Assembly (NCBI GenBank): GCA_948567375.1
Contig: OX419761.1
Coordinates: 41,852,501-41,916,500, forward strand
DNA: 64,000 nt
Direction of reading: 5' to 3'
DNA from: Lunularia cruciata
Taxonomy: Eukaryota > Streptophyta > Marchantiopsida > Lunulariales > Lunulariaceae
Shown: piece after piece, positions 23,606 through 33,523 of the stretch
How positions within the stretch are numbered: position 1 is the stretch's first letter
Layout: each line of letters starts with the position of its first letter
Position numbers and translations under genes: made by a program
Notes under the pieces: generated by a model
Databases searched by the model: none
What the model saw: only the letters and a program-made list of their open reading frames with translations
Told to the model about the DNA's origin: nothing

Positions 23606-24258
23606 GTGCATATATACATTGCTACACAATATACATCACTGTCAACATCATACACTATAGAAGCACAACTTACACATTAGTCATACATGAACTCTAAAGT
23701 GCTGTAATTAATCAGATCGTATATAACTTGGATCAACTCAAATCAGATCAGTACTTGATTTGATCCTTAACAACTTGCCAACAGTTGTGCACTAATTACA
23801 GTAAAGCCACACCCACTCTAGCTAAGAGACTCCGGGTGAAACTTGCCGGTGCTCTATCCACTCTGGCCAGGAACTCAAAGGCTCAACATAAGAGAGTGAG
23901 CTCTGTAGAGTTGCACTTCCAGGGTATACTCTTGATTTCAACCTAGGTCTCATCCCAATGGTCCCACTGATGACACACCCGATGGTGTGGAGGTGCAAGT
24001 GACAATGGGACTCACCATGAAGTCAGTACCTTGAACACAAAATCTAACCATCGGAAAGTAGTCTATGAGTAACTACCAAAAGACCTCTAACTACTATCAT
24101 TGGAACTCCAATGTCCAAGCAATCTAGATGCAACACTACAAATGGCATGATAGCTGTTGTGCATACATACATTGCTACAAAACATAGATAGTTGTCAACA
24201 TCATACACTAGAGAAGCACAACTCACACATAAATCATACATGAACTCTAAAGTGCCAC
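23606..24258. repeat. ~105-bp direct repeats bracketing the left Y1 LTR
   Basis: TGTGCATATATACATTGCTA...CATACATGAACTCTAAAGTG at 23606-23705 recurs, imperfectly, at 24158-24250, so it stands on both sides of the 435-bp LTR. The right-hand LTR (34959-35376) lacks both copies. It may come from a partial tandem duplication or from insertion next to an older copy. Confidence 0.75.
23718..24152 (-). repeat. Y1 3' LTR (left)
   Basis: It is homologous to 34959-35376 throughout, sharing GATCAACTCAAATCAGATCA-type sequence, TAGCTAAGAGACTCC, CACTTCCAGGGTATACTC and CACTACAAATGGCATGA. Its ends have decayed from TG...CA (in element orientation it begins TATCATGCC). Confidence 0.75.
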
Positions 24259-24427
24259 AATTAGCCCCCTTGCTGGCAGTTAGGTCCCTCTAACTCCAGA
24301 TAGCCATCTACTCCAAGTATATGGTATACCCTATGATGGGTAAAGATCAGGAGGCTAGGTGCTATGGAGCCCCATTGTTAGTCTCTTGTCTGCAATCTAT
24401 ACTATATAAAGGATGATTAGCTATAGG

Positions 24428-24664
24428 TCAAGTACATCTCAGACATAACCACTGTCCTTGAGGAACCACCATGAGGGGAGGAGTCATATATGCCATATGC
24501 CATCCTCTTGAACAACTATCACACACTAACTTAGTAGCAACTCCATTGGAAGAGCTGCATAACATACACCTCAAGCTTGCCCGTACAAGTGCTAAGCTTG
24601 GGTCCATAGTAATATCAATGTTTGGGAGGTGGCATGGCACACAATTACGCACATGATCTTCCAA
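24428..24664 (-). pseudogene. PHD-finger-like C-terminus of Y1 pol
   Basis: The frame reads CMLC, then 11 residues, CDSC, RGWH, then PPLMVVPQGQWLCLRC. This is the C4-H-C3 PHD zinc-finger pattern with the usual Trp two residues before the last Cys pair. One ligand, the Cys expected at H-x2-C, is Tyr (WHMAY). PHD fingers bind histone H3 tails in known proteins. Here it would tether the integrase, in place of the chromodomain found in chromoviruses; that role is inference. It is preceded by DHVRNCVPCHLP, which seems to continue the integrase C-terminus after a frame change. It ends at a stop 276 bp from the LTR. Confidence 0.7.
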
Positions 24665-25690
24665 ACAACACCATCATGTCCTTCCAACACTAGGACTCTA
24701 GATGGCAAAACCTCACGCACTCTCAAGATAGTGCGGCATGTAGAAACATCAAGTGTTGTCGGTACTATTTGCTATAGATATACATAGTCACTTGGATGAA
24801 ATTGATGGATTCAGAGTCTATAACCTCCTCCTTGAATAGTAGCATAGCATAAGGTATCCCTATGTTGAGAAATTGCCAAGTTCTCAAAGGCCATTGGCAT
24901 CAATCTCCAAAAGATCTCTACATGTTGAGAACATGCACTCATCCATACATTTGGATCATCCAAGTCCAAAACTACCATAGCATCTTGACGAATGGTTGTA
25001 GGTAAATCTAGATCTCATCCATAGAGTAGAAAGTAAGGAGAGAAGGATGCTAAGGAGGCTTGCCGACTGAACCAATAGCCCATGGCCAACCAAGGTAACT
25101 ACAGATCCCAATCTCCCAAGTGGCCTCTCTACAAACCATAATTTTGCAATCCTCTCTTCACCATCTGAACCACTCTTTGCGCTAAGCCATCTGCCTTAAG
25201 TTGATCTCAAGAGGTAATACAATGATCAATTAAAGCTTTGTCACACAAGACATAAAACTCTCTCAAGAACTCTATACCCTGATCAGTCAAAACCTTAGAT
25301 GGTGCACCAAAATGACTAAGAACCTGGTCTAGGAACAAGTAAGCCGTCTCTTCACTAGACTTGTCAAGAAATGCTACCAACTCAATCCACTTGGAGAAGT
25401 GCTCCACCACCATCACCAAAACATACTGATGATGTCTCACAACCAACAATAAAGGTCTAGTAAAGTCCAAAGTCTAAAATCCAATGGGAACTCAATCCCA
25501 TGATAGGTAATGGGTGCAACTGTGGCATAGGAGCATTAAGAGATGCTCTAACTTGGTCACAAACCACACATTTGGCAACAAATTGCTATACATTGGTCTG
25601 CATACCGCACCACCAATAATGACTTTGGAGTAAGCTATTTGTATGCTTTACTCCAAAATGTCCTAGCTCCTTGTGAGCATGACATACCAA
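24665..25690 (-). pseudogene. Y1 integrase remnant
   Basis: Near 25680-25560 it reads LGHFGVKHTNSLL and FVAKCVVCDQV, the HHCC zinc-binding region. The core follows at 25470-25207 with DFTRPLLLVV and VLTDQGIEFLREF (two catalytic Asp). The third catalytic position reads KADGLAQRVVQ, so Glu is replaced by Gln. The C-terminal part reads HQFHPSDYVYI and TLDVSTCRTILRVREVLPSRV. Integrase would insert element DNA in the nucleus. Several stops and the Glu change make it inactive. Confidence 0.75.
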
Positions 25691-26099
25691 CTATAGTCTT
25701 TGAGATCGAAGTGGTACTACTCTCACTCTACCATCCTCCCAACACACAAAAGGTGTCTGCCTTCCAATCTAAACCATCTGGCTTGCTGAAGAACACGATC
25801 TCTCTCCTTGGCCCCAACTGTGCCACCCACAACACCATTGCAAAGATAGTCCATCATTAAGCCATCATCATGAATGTCTCACTAGATTGTACCAATATCT
25901 TCACTCTATGGATCTATGACCTCAATAACTCCTCATGTATGCGCTAAGAGAGATACCACCAAAGTCTCAAAAAATATACACAAAAAGGCAAATGCATGCC
26001 AACCTAGCATCATCTCTTCATTTGAGTCACCATGCCAATGTGCTCTGGTCTGATTTGAGACATGGATTTCTACTCAACCCATTTGGATCATGGTTCACC

Positions 26100-26402
26100 A
26101 CTCCAGGTCTATGAATAACCCTGAAATCATACTTGTGTAAAATAGAGCCTATTGTGCAAGCTTCCCTAAAATCTTGTAGGACTCCATCAACCACTTTATT
26201 GGTTGATGATCAGTGACGAGAGTAAAGGGGTTACCAAATAGGTAACATAAAAAATGTGCTATTGCCCAAACAACTGCCAAGCAATCTCCCTCATATGAAC
26301 TATACTTTGCCTCTGCTGAATTGTTAGAGCAACTAGCATAGCCCAACACAAACTCTTTCTCCTCATCATCATGCTAGGTGAGCACTACTCCAAGCCCCAA
26401 CC
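26100..26402 (-). pseudogene. Y1 RT/RNase H remnant
   Basis: It contains YASCSNNSAEAKYSSYEGDC, LAVVWAIAHFLCYLFGNPF and TLVTDHQPIKWLM, the Ty3/gypsy RNase H signature with catalytic Glu and Asp. It is cut at 26402 exactly where the Y2 LTR begins. An in-frame TAG lies just upstream of the start of the open stretch. Confidence 0.8.
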
Positions 26403-27092
26403 TGTGAGCCGGCTTGTCTCTCACTCAGGATGAACCTCTAATGGCTATTATGGTAGCGCACCATGGACTAAGAAGGCAAGGAACCCCAACTCCATCATAC
26501 TCCTCCAAAGCTAACACTCCAAGACTCAAGACATTGCTCACTAGAGAACTCAATGAGAGAGAGATAGTTGCAAATGAAAGGATGATGAGTACCTCCTCAC
26601 CCCTTGTTTATATACTTGTGAAATAATTACGTACAAAAGTTACTAATTACCGTAGTAACTCAAGTTACTAGACTAAAAGTCAAGTAAAGTCAAAAAGTAG
26701 AAAGGAATATCCATTCACATGGGCATATTCCCTTAAACATGTGGTCTTATCTTGACCCAACCACTAAGTCAAGGATTCCTTCACAAGGGCTATCTTTGGA
26801 CTAAAGAAGTATCCAAAACAAAAAGGCTTGGGGGCCCAAGAGTTCTCAACTCTTTCCTCAAAGCCAAACACCTAGGAATAATACCAAGTCAACACACTAA
26901 AATCCAAAATAGTGGTGCTCATCTTTCCTACTTTCTCTAAAGTAAGGTCCCCTCTATCTTAGCTATGACTAACTTTAGCTAACCATGACTAATATAGAAC
27001 CATCCTTTATCTTGATATAAATAATATCTCTTAAGTACTTGTAATACCAAGCTAAATATCACAATACCACATACATGCACAAATGGGTGTTA
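26403..27092 (-). repeat. Y2 3' LTR (left)
   Basis: It runs from TGTGAGCCGGCTTG to AAATGGGTGTTA on the plus strand. In element orientation the first bases are TAACACCC, one transition away from the canonical TGACACCC seen in the solo LTR at 4677-5363. Confidence 0.88.
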
Positions 27093-27115
27093 TATTTACC
27101 CCCAAACTAAGTTTT
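27093..27115 (-). other. Y2 polypurine-like tract
   Basis: In element orientation CTTAGTTTGGGGGTAAATA directly precedes the 3' LTR. This is where second-strand synthesis would be primed. It is only moderately purine-rich. Confidence 0.5.
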
Positions 27116-27142
27116 CACTTTGTCCTCAAAGTGAAGGTCTCT

Positions 27143-27928
27143 CTAACTTCTATGGTACATTTTCAACTTATCATGGTTAATCCTATCAAAGTTTCTTCCT
27201 CCCATTTCCTTGAGATCATAGGTGTAATTGCCACACACCTTCTCCACTATGAAAGGTCCAAAGTACTTAGGCAAAAACTTCTTTTGCACTCTCTTGAATC
27301 GAATGGAATCAAACAACATTACCCAATCACCTTCCTTAGAAGGCTCCACCTTCTTCTTACCTTGCCTCTTTTCATAGCTCTCATTTTGTTTACTTTGGGC
27401 TTGCTCCACTCGAACCATAGCAACTACTCTTGCCTCTTCCAACTCCATGAGTTGGTCCTTCCTTGACTTCTCTACATCACCTCCTTGTGCTTTATTCAAT
27501 CTCCTATGAATGGTTTGGAAGGTAGGAAGATCAAAGTAAATAGGTAGGGTAGACTCAATACCATATACCAATTGAAATGGAGAATATCCGGTGGAAGTCT
27601 TCATGGTTGTCTTATAGTCCCACAAAACTGCATGAATCCTCTTGTCCCAATGATGTTTAGCCCCTTCCATTTCTGCATCTTTGGCCAACATCATGCACAA
27701 GGGTCTGATTGGTTCTCTCTGTCAAGCCATTGGAATTTGACTTATAGGATGTAATTACTCTATGTGTGATAGAGAAATGTCGTAGCATGGCTGTAGTAAT
27801 GCTTCCTATAAACTCTCCTCCTCTATCAAAACCAACTCCAAAGGGCATCCAAATCCAATGATAATGCGTTCATAAAGAAATCTACCCACTTCATCTTCAT
27901 TCTTGTCCCTCAATGGTCTAGCCTCAAC
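27143..27928 (-). pseudogene. Y2 integrase, downstream part (frameshifted)
   Basis: After a TGA at 27931-27929 (replacing the Trp expected after LTK), the same frame goes on VEARPLRDKNEDEV. A frameshift near 27845 leads to FDRGGEFIGS and SNSNGLTERTNQTL, which hold the second Asp and the catalytic Glu of the DDE core. A second shift near 27700 leads to the C-terminal frame 27700-27143 (TTMKTSTGYSPFQLVYGIES, FLPKYFGPFIVEKV, INHDKLKMYHRS). The usual TDRG reads FDRG. Confidence 0.8.
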
Positions 27929-30202
27929 TCACTTGGTAAGGTTATCAGTAATTACCACAATGTACTGATTGTTCCTTGGGGTTCTATTCAGAGGACCTAC
28001 AAAATCAATTCCCCACTTCTCAAAAGGTCCTTGCAATGGAATTGATCTAAGTGGTGGAGTGGATGTAGACTTTCTAGCAAAAGCTTGACAAACATGATAA
28101 GTTTTGCAATAATCAAGACAATCCTTGAAAATCCCTCTCCAATGGTAACCTGCATCTAGAATCTTGAAAGCATTCACCTTTCCTGCAAAATGTCCTCCAC
28201 ATTCTAAACCTTCATGAAACTCCTTTATGAGTAGGATAGACTCTTCCTTACCCAGTGCTCTTTGAAGTATACCATCTGCTCCTTGGTGAAAAAGAATATC
28301 CTCTACCATTGTGTAAGGTCTAGATCTTACTGCAAGGGCCTTCCTCTCCCTAGCATGCATCCCTTTTGGATAGTTACCCCTTGTCACAACATCCACAATC
28401 TCCTTGTACTCCATTGGAACCTCTTGAGTGATTAAGATTGTCATGAGCTCCTCATCCGAGAAGGAATTATCCATTGGCTCATCTCCATCATGATCATAGG
28501 CTCCAGATAACAAATCAGCATTTGCATGTTTCTTTCCTGGCCTATCCTCAATGGTGTAGTTATACTCAAACAAGAGTATCATCCACCTTGCTAGTCTCCC
28601 TTCAACATTAGGCTTGTTGAAGATGTACTTCAAAGCCTTGTGATCCGTGACCATGGTGGCTTTCCCTCCAATCAAGTAGTGTCTAAACTTCTTGAGACCA
28701 AAGATCACTGCCAACCCTTCTCTCTCCGTGATAAAGTAGTTCTTCTCTGCTGAAACCATCTGCCTACTAGCACAAGCTATTGAATGATCATGCCCATCTT
28801 GGTCTAATTGACTAAGAGTGCATCCTATAGCTACATTAGAAGCATCAATGTAGAGGATGAAAGGCTTACTCCAATCAAGTTTAGCAAGAATTGGAGCTAC
28901 AACAAGGGATTGCTTGAGCTCCTCAAAAGCTTTGAGAGCTTTCTTGTCCTCCAAAATCACCATGTAATCTACACCCTTCTTCATGTAGATGGTCAATGCA
29001 TAAGCCTTGTTGGAAAATGAGAAGATGAACCTCCTATAGAATCTAACCATCCCCAAGAATTGGCGTAACTTTGTCAAGCTTGAAGGGAATGGAAGGTATG
29101 AGATTTTCCTCACCTTCTCAGGATCAATTGCTATTCCATCCTTGGAGATGATGTGCCCCAAAAGTAGACCTTCTTCACATCTAAAAATGCACTTCTTTGG
29201 GTTGAGTGATGCATTTGCCTCATCCAAGCGTTGCAATACCTTGATTAGGTGCTCAAAGTGTTCCTCCTTGCTCCCATAGACACAAAAGTCATCAATGAAG
29301 TCTCTCACAAATTTCCCAATGAAAGGTTCAAATACATTGTTCATGAACCATTGGAATGTGGCTAGAGCATTGCAAAGCCCAAAAGGCATGACCTTGAAAG
29401 CGTAAGTTCCCCAAGGTGTGATGAATGTGGTGAGTTGTTGATGCTCTAGTGCAATCTTGATTTGGTTATATCCACCATAACCATCTCCAAAACTGTACCT
29501 CCCATAATTTGCAACCTCCTCCAAGATCTCATCAATGAATGGCAATGGGTAGTAGTCCTTCTTGGTAACAACATTTAGCTTCTTATAATCCACACATACC
29601 TGAAGCTTGCCATTCTTTTTCTTCACAATGACAATTGGAAACACCCATTCTGAATTCTCTACCTCAAAGATAAATCCGGCCTCCTTGAGCTTATCAATCT
29701 CCTCCTTCACAACCAAAGATATTGGTGGGCTAATGCAATGTTGCTTTTGGCGGATTTGTCTTGCATGTGATTCCACCTCTATCTTGTGCTCTTCCAAGGT
29801 GACTTCCTTCAAATCCTTGTAACTGAAAACAAAAACATGGATGAACTTGCAGAAAATCTCTTTAAATCTCACCTTCTCCTCCTCCTTGGTAACATTTGGG
29901 CTATACTTGAGAGCAGCTAACCTTCTCTCTACCTCCTCAAGTGTCAATGGTAATTTATCTGGGTCCTTCAAAACCTCTGGCTTAGGTGAAAAATCCATAA
30001 CACACAAAGGATACACATCTGAATCAAATTTAGATTCATCCTCCTCCATGGAAGTCTCCTCTTCCATGCTTGTGTCCACACTTGAAGCTCCTTCTTCAGA
30101 ATCTGATTCCCAATAATCAGAAAATGGTGTATCTGAATGTGAAGTGTTGGTGGTGTTAGTCACAAAAATTGTGACTCTATGGTTTGATGGCCCAATCCTC
30201 AA
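27929..30202 (-). CDS. Y2 pol: reverse transcriptase, RNase H, integrase N-terminus
   Basis: The 757-codon open frame begins within a longer original frame (no true start codon). RT spans about residues 165-400, with VDYKKLN, MPFGLCNALATFQ and the catalytic box FIDD at 302-305. RNase H is at about 445-565 with Asp453, Glu493 and Asp520 (FILYIDAS, ITEREGLAV, TDHKAL). The integrase HHCC zinc region is at about 663-706 (FHEGLECGGHF, CLDYCKTYHVC) and the core starts with GIDFVGPL (Asp733). The frame stops at the TGA noted above. A single TGA at 30220-30218 separates it from protease in the same frame, so gag-pro-pol was probably one polyprotein. Confidence 0.92.
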   Translation of the reverse strand: MRIGPSNHRVTIFVTNTTNTSHSDTPFSDYWESDSEEGASSVDTSMEEETSMEEDESKFDSDVYPLCVMDFSPKPEVLKDPDKLPLTLEEVERRLAALKYSPNVTKEEEKVRFKEIFCKFIHVFVFSYKDLKEVTLEEHKIEVESHARQIRQKQHCISPPISLVVKEEIDKLKEAGFIFEVENSEWVFPIVIVKKKNGKLQVCVDYKKLNVVTKKDYYPLPFIDEILEEVANYGRYSFGDGYGGYNQIKIALEHQQLTTFITPWGTYAFKVMPFGLCNALATFQWFMNNVFEPFIGKFVRDFIDDFCVYGSKEEHFEHLIKVLQRLDEANASLNPKKCIFRCEEGLLLGHIISKDGIAIDPEKVRKISYLPFPSSLTKLRQFLGMVRFYRRFIFSFSNKAYALTIYMKKGVDYMVILEDKKALKAFEELKQSLVVAPILAKLDWSKPFILYIDASNVAIGCTLSQLDQDGHDHSIACASRQMVSAEKNYFITEREGLAVIFGLKKFRHYLIGGKATMVTDHKALKYIFNKPNVEGRLARWMILLFEYNYTIEDRPGKKHANADLLSGAYDHDGDEPMDNSFSDEELMTILITQEVPMEYKEIVDVVTRGNYPKGMHARERKALAVRSRPYTMVEDILFHQGADGILQRALGKEESILLIKEFHEGLECGGHFAGKVNAFKILDAGYHWRGIFKDCLDYCKTYHVCQAFARKSTSTPPLRSIPLQGPFEKWGIDFVGPLNRTPRNNQYIVVITDNLTK

Positions 30203-30217
30203 GTACCCTTTGTGCCA

Positions 30218-30562
30218 TCAATCAGTTGTGCGTGCTGCTCTCAACCATGGCCTCCCAAGAAGTAAGTCATAGCTTGAATCCTTCAAGACTTGGAAAGTCA
30301 TGAGATTTTGAACTCCCATAATTGAAACTACCACTTTATCCATCACTCTTATTGGTCGAACTTGTTGCTTGTTTGCCATGCTCACCAAAAATGTTGAAGG
30401 TCTTGAGGGTATCATACCCAACTTCTTCATCAACCTTTCTGACATGGCATTTAATGCTGATCCTCCATCAACCAATGCATCCTTGATGTTGTGACCATTC
30501 ACTCTCACATCAATCTTGGAGGCATATTCACAAGCCTTCCATGGTGTTGGCTTGGCATCCAC
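30218..30562 (-). CDS. Y2 aspartic protease
   Basis: It contains IKDALVDGGSALNAMSERLMKK, in which the catalytic Asp is followed by GG instead of the usual TG/SG, a form I know from plant Ty3 elements. Later it reads DLLLGRPWLRAA, the conserved flap-side block. The enzyme would cut the Gag-Pol polyprotein inside the particle. The frame ends at a TGA directly before DWHKG-like sequence leading into RT. The start is arbitrary. Confidence 0.82.
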   Translation of the reverse strand: MDAKPTPWKACEYASKIDVRVNGHNIKDALVDGGSALNAMSERLMKKLGMIPSRPSTFLVSMANKQQVRPIRVMDKVVVSIMGVQNLMTFQVLKDSSYDLLLGRPWLRAARTTD

Positions 30563-30913
30563 CCCCCATTGATACTGGAGCTTTTGCCTTCTTCTTCCTC
30601 TTGCTCCTTGTAGAACTCAAACCACCTCTAAGCTCCTTTCTCAAGGTAGGGTTCAAAGCAATCAATTGGCCCATTGTGATGTTAGCCTTGTGACTACCAA
30701 CATCCTCCAACACATTGTAGTTCCATTGTTGCTTTGAAATTGAAGAAATCCTCCATCCCCAACTTCTTCCTTGGAGTCTTTGTTGTTGATGGTGTTGAGG
30801 TGCGAGTGCTCCTAGTAGACATAGGAGTATCCTTGCTTGGAGTAAATTCTTGAGAAGAGTGAACATCCTCTGCAAAACAAGCTCTCTTCTTCTCTTGTGC
30901 CAAAAGCTCCAAA
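30563..30913 (-). pseudogene. Y2 gag-protease linker, frameshifted
   Basis: Three overlapping minus-strand frames carry pieces of one linker: AQTLNLELLAQEKKRACFAED, then GSHKANITMGQLIALNPTLRK, then the protease frame. At least two frameshifts separate gag from protease. The content is low-complexity Ser/Thr/Lys-rich with no domain. Confidence 0.6.
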
Positions 30914-31957
30914 TTAAGAGTTTGAGCACTCTCCCTTCTCATACTTGCTCTCAACCATATCTATGGATGCTATCCCCTTACCTTTGTTTGGATTAGGAGC
31001 CACTTGGGTTTCACTACCACCCTCTTTCCCTCTATTGGCTCCCTCATAACCCCTTCCTCCATGGTAAGTGGAATTTGGGCAACTCTTTTGGATATGGCCT
31101 CTTGCTCCACAACCAAAACAATTTCTATCATTGAAATTGTTGGCTGGTTGACCTCCTCTATATGGATAGTTTCCATAACTCCTAGGCCCTCTCCCTACAT
31201 TCTGATCCACCTCTCTCTTCTCCCATATTTGCATCACATTGATCTTGAGATCCGCAAGTTGTTCTATGATGGTTTGAAGTGGATCCTTTGGTGGAGGTGC
31301 AAGAACTGAAGCAACTACTACTTGTTGTGCAACCCTTGCCACCAAAGTATCTGAAGTTCCACCATACTTGTAGCCTTGAGGAGGATACACAACCTCCTTC
31401 ACGACCAAATCACTTTCATCTCCTTCCAAACTCTCCTCCACACGAATTGCGATCTTGATAGCTTCAACCTTGGAAGAAGGTTTCTCATATCTCACCTTGC
31501 TTCTAATTTGTGGTCTCAAACCTCCCACAAAATTCTTGGGGCCATGCTCACCAAACATTGTAGTCTCTACATCATCCCCACCTTTCCTCAACCCTATGCA
31601 AAATTTGGACTCTAACTTTTCCACTCTTTCCACATAGACTCTCACTTTCTCTCCATCTCCTTGCTTGAGAAATGTAACCTCACTCATCAATCTCTCAAAA
31701 CTCTCATCAGGAAGAAAGTTCTCAATGAGTGCTAAAGTCAAAGTCTCCCAAGACTCCTCTTCCCTATCTCTCCTCTCTCTCTTTTGGTATTTTGACTCAT
31801 ACCATGTAAGTGTTGCATACTCAAAGAAATCTGGTAATAATGAGGCCCACTCATTCTTCCTCCTCTCATTGTTTCCTATGCAAGCTCTCTTGAAGTCTCT
31901 CACAAAGGCGTCCACATCTTCTCCATCTTTGCCAAAGAAAACCGGAAGTTTCCCCAT
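30914..31957 (-). CDS. Y2 Gag (347 codons)
   Basis: It starts at an ATG (31957). The capsid-like region includes DVDAFVRDFKRACIGNNER, FFEYATLTWYESKYQ and FLPDESFERLMSEVTFLKQG (retrotransposon Gag fold, about residues 15-165). A CCHC zinc knuckle (CFGCGARGHIQKSC) lies at 280-293, between Arg/Gly-rich stretches. Gag packages element RNA in the cytoplasm. It is open over its full length, the best-preserved gene of Y2. Confidence 0.9.
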   Translation of the reverse strand: MGKLPVFFGKDGEDVDAFVRDFKRACIGNNERRKNEWASLLPDFFEYATLTWYESKYQKRERRDREEESWETLTLALIENFLPDESFERLMSEVTFLKQGDGEKVRVYVERVEKLESKFCIGLRKGGDDVETTMFGEHGPKNFVGGLRPQIRSKVRYEKPSSKVEAIKIAIRVEESLEGDESDLVVKEVVYPPQGYKYGGTSDTLVARVAQQVVVASVLAPPPKDPLQTIIEQLADLKINVMQIWEKREVDQNVGRGPRSYGNYPYRGGQPANNFNDRNCFGCGARGHIQKSCPNSTYHGGRGYEGANRGKEGGSETQVAPNPNKGKGIASIDMVESKYEKGECSNS

Positions 31958-32260
31958 CTTAACCTCTCACTATCTTTCTTTTCTCTTAATTTTTTTCTCT
32001 TTTCTTTTCTCTCAATCTATAACTAATAGAGTATTTACATGACTAACACCATTTGAGAGTAATCCACCCTAGGGAACACAAAAGGTTCAGGTTGCTCCAA
32101 GATTTCTATAGCAACATCAAATCTTAGAGTGCATATTAATCTAACTCTCATGGATAGTTTATCCATAAGTTGAAAGATTATCTCCATCACTAATCTTGAG
32201 AACTAGCTGATGAAGGTGGTAGTATTTCTGTAGCTGTACTAAGACTCTCTCCAAGATCTT

Positions 32261-32662
32261 TCACCAAGTCTCCAAAAGTGCTGTTACTCCATTACACTCA
32301 TGTCCTTTTGGAAGTCCTTCAACTCCACAAACCTCACACAACTCCTTGGTCTTAGATCTTCTCCCTTCCAATCTTGGTGAAGAAGGTCCAACATGCAAAG
32401 CCAAGTCAAGTAAGCCTCTCCTTTCCCTCAATCTCTTGCTCTCAAAGGTCAATGGACATGAACTTGCTTTATGTCCCTTCTCTCCACATAGAAAGCACTT
32501 AGACTCACTCTTTCCTCCAAGTGGTGTAGGTTTTTGGATCCTCTCAACACTCTCTTCAAATCCTATTGTAAACTCTCTTTTCCACAAATCCACCCCTACA
32601 ATCACCTCAAACCCTTGGGGAACCTTGTATAATCTCAATTTCCACTCTTGATGATCCTCCAT
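32261..32662 (-). CDS. Extra zinc-knuckle ORF upstream of Y2 gag
   Basis: This 133-codon ATG frame has the same strand as gag and lies 303 bp upstream of it in the leader. It holds a CCHC knuckle (CFLCGEKGHKASSC, residues 56-69) and a second Cys/His group (CEVCGVEGLPKGHEC, 109-123). The N-terminus (WKLRLYKVPQGFEVIVGVD) has no relative I recognise. Ogre/Tat-type plant elements are known to carry an ORF before gag, which is a possible parallel. It could be an RNA-binding accessory protein, a captured host fragment, or an old duplication of a gag knuckle. Confidence 0.6.
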   Translation of the reverse strand: MEDHQEWKLRLYKVPQGFEVIVGVDLWKREFTIGFEESVERIQKPTPLGGKSESKCFLCGEKGHKASSCPLTFESKRLRERRGLLDLALHVGPSSPRLEGRRSKTKELCEVCGVEGLPKGHECNGVTALLETW

Positions 32663-33499
32663 GTTCTCAAGATGAATCTAGACACTCAAACATGCTTTTT
32701 GTTGCTCTCAAACTCCTCATGCATGAGATCTCCACTTTGCAGAATTGACCCTTCCTCACAATGTCACTCAAATATCCCAACCTGTATGTGACAGTCCTCT
32801 GAAATTTTGCACACTTGATAACAACTCTAGGACATCCCTTATTGCAAAATTTCAGATCTTTTCATCAAGCCATTTGGCCTAGACATCTTTCTATTCAGCA
32901 CACATATTTCAGATTTTGTTTGAAAACCACCCCACTCACTTCAAAAACTCATAACTCCTTGCACAAGAATGATCTCTCCCTAATTTTGATGGCAGCATGT
33001 AGAATACAATGCATTGAATTGTCTTGGAAGTTTTCAAAACAATCCACTAAAAATTGAAGAAATAGCAGACTCTGTACAATTTTCCAAAAAGCATGCAATT
33101 GCGAGAGCACTTTACCCCCTATCAACTTTCAAAAATTCTAACCTAGTGCGCATAGTAGCTCTCACAGTAATTTTAAGTGTGCTAACTAAAAGATAACCTA
33201 AGCTATCATGTGTATAAATTTCAAGTCCAGATCTCAAACTTGATATTTTGCCCAAAATCACCTTAATCACTAAAATCTACAATCTACCTCACACAATCTC
33301 TCCAATTCCTCTCATGTGTACAAGATGCACAATATCACCTCAAAGACATCATAATGAACTACAGGGTATAAAAATGGATCTTAGTTCTCGAACATAAGTT
33401 CAACGCTCTCCTCTACTAATGTTCTCTCCAAGTGAGCTCTCATAGCCTCCTTCTGTCTAATGTAGAATTGAACACGGAACATTATCTTGCCTTCTAGAG
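32663..33499 (-). other. Y2 leader, no gene recognised
   Basis: This is the untranslated stretch between PBS and the extra ORF. The plus-strand frame at 32815-33057 is antisense and taken as chance. Confidence 0.5.
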
Positions 33500-33520
33500 A
33501 GGTCCTGACAACGGAACCAA
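33500..33520 (-). other. Y2 primer-binding site
   Basis: In element orientation TTTTTGGTTCCGTTGTCAGG follows the 5' LTR. It resembles the plant PBS TGGCGCCGTTGCCGGGGA (tRNA-Asp type) with several mutations. Confidence 0.6.
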
Positions 33521-33523
33521 AAA

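Noticed and set aside
24471-24656. Plus-strand frame over the PHD-like module
   Set aside because: The minus strand carries the ordered Cys/His ligands; the plus-strand frame has no pattern.
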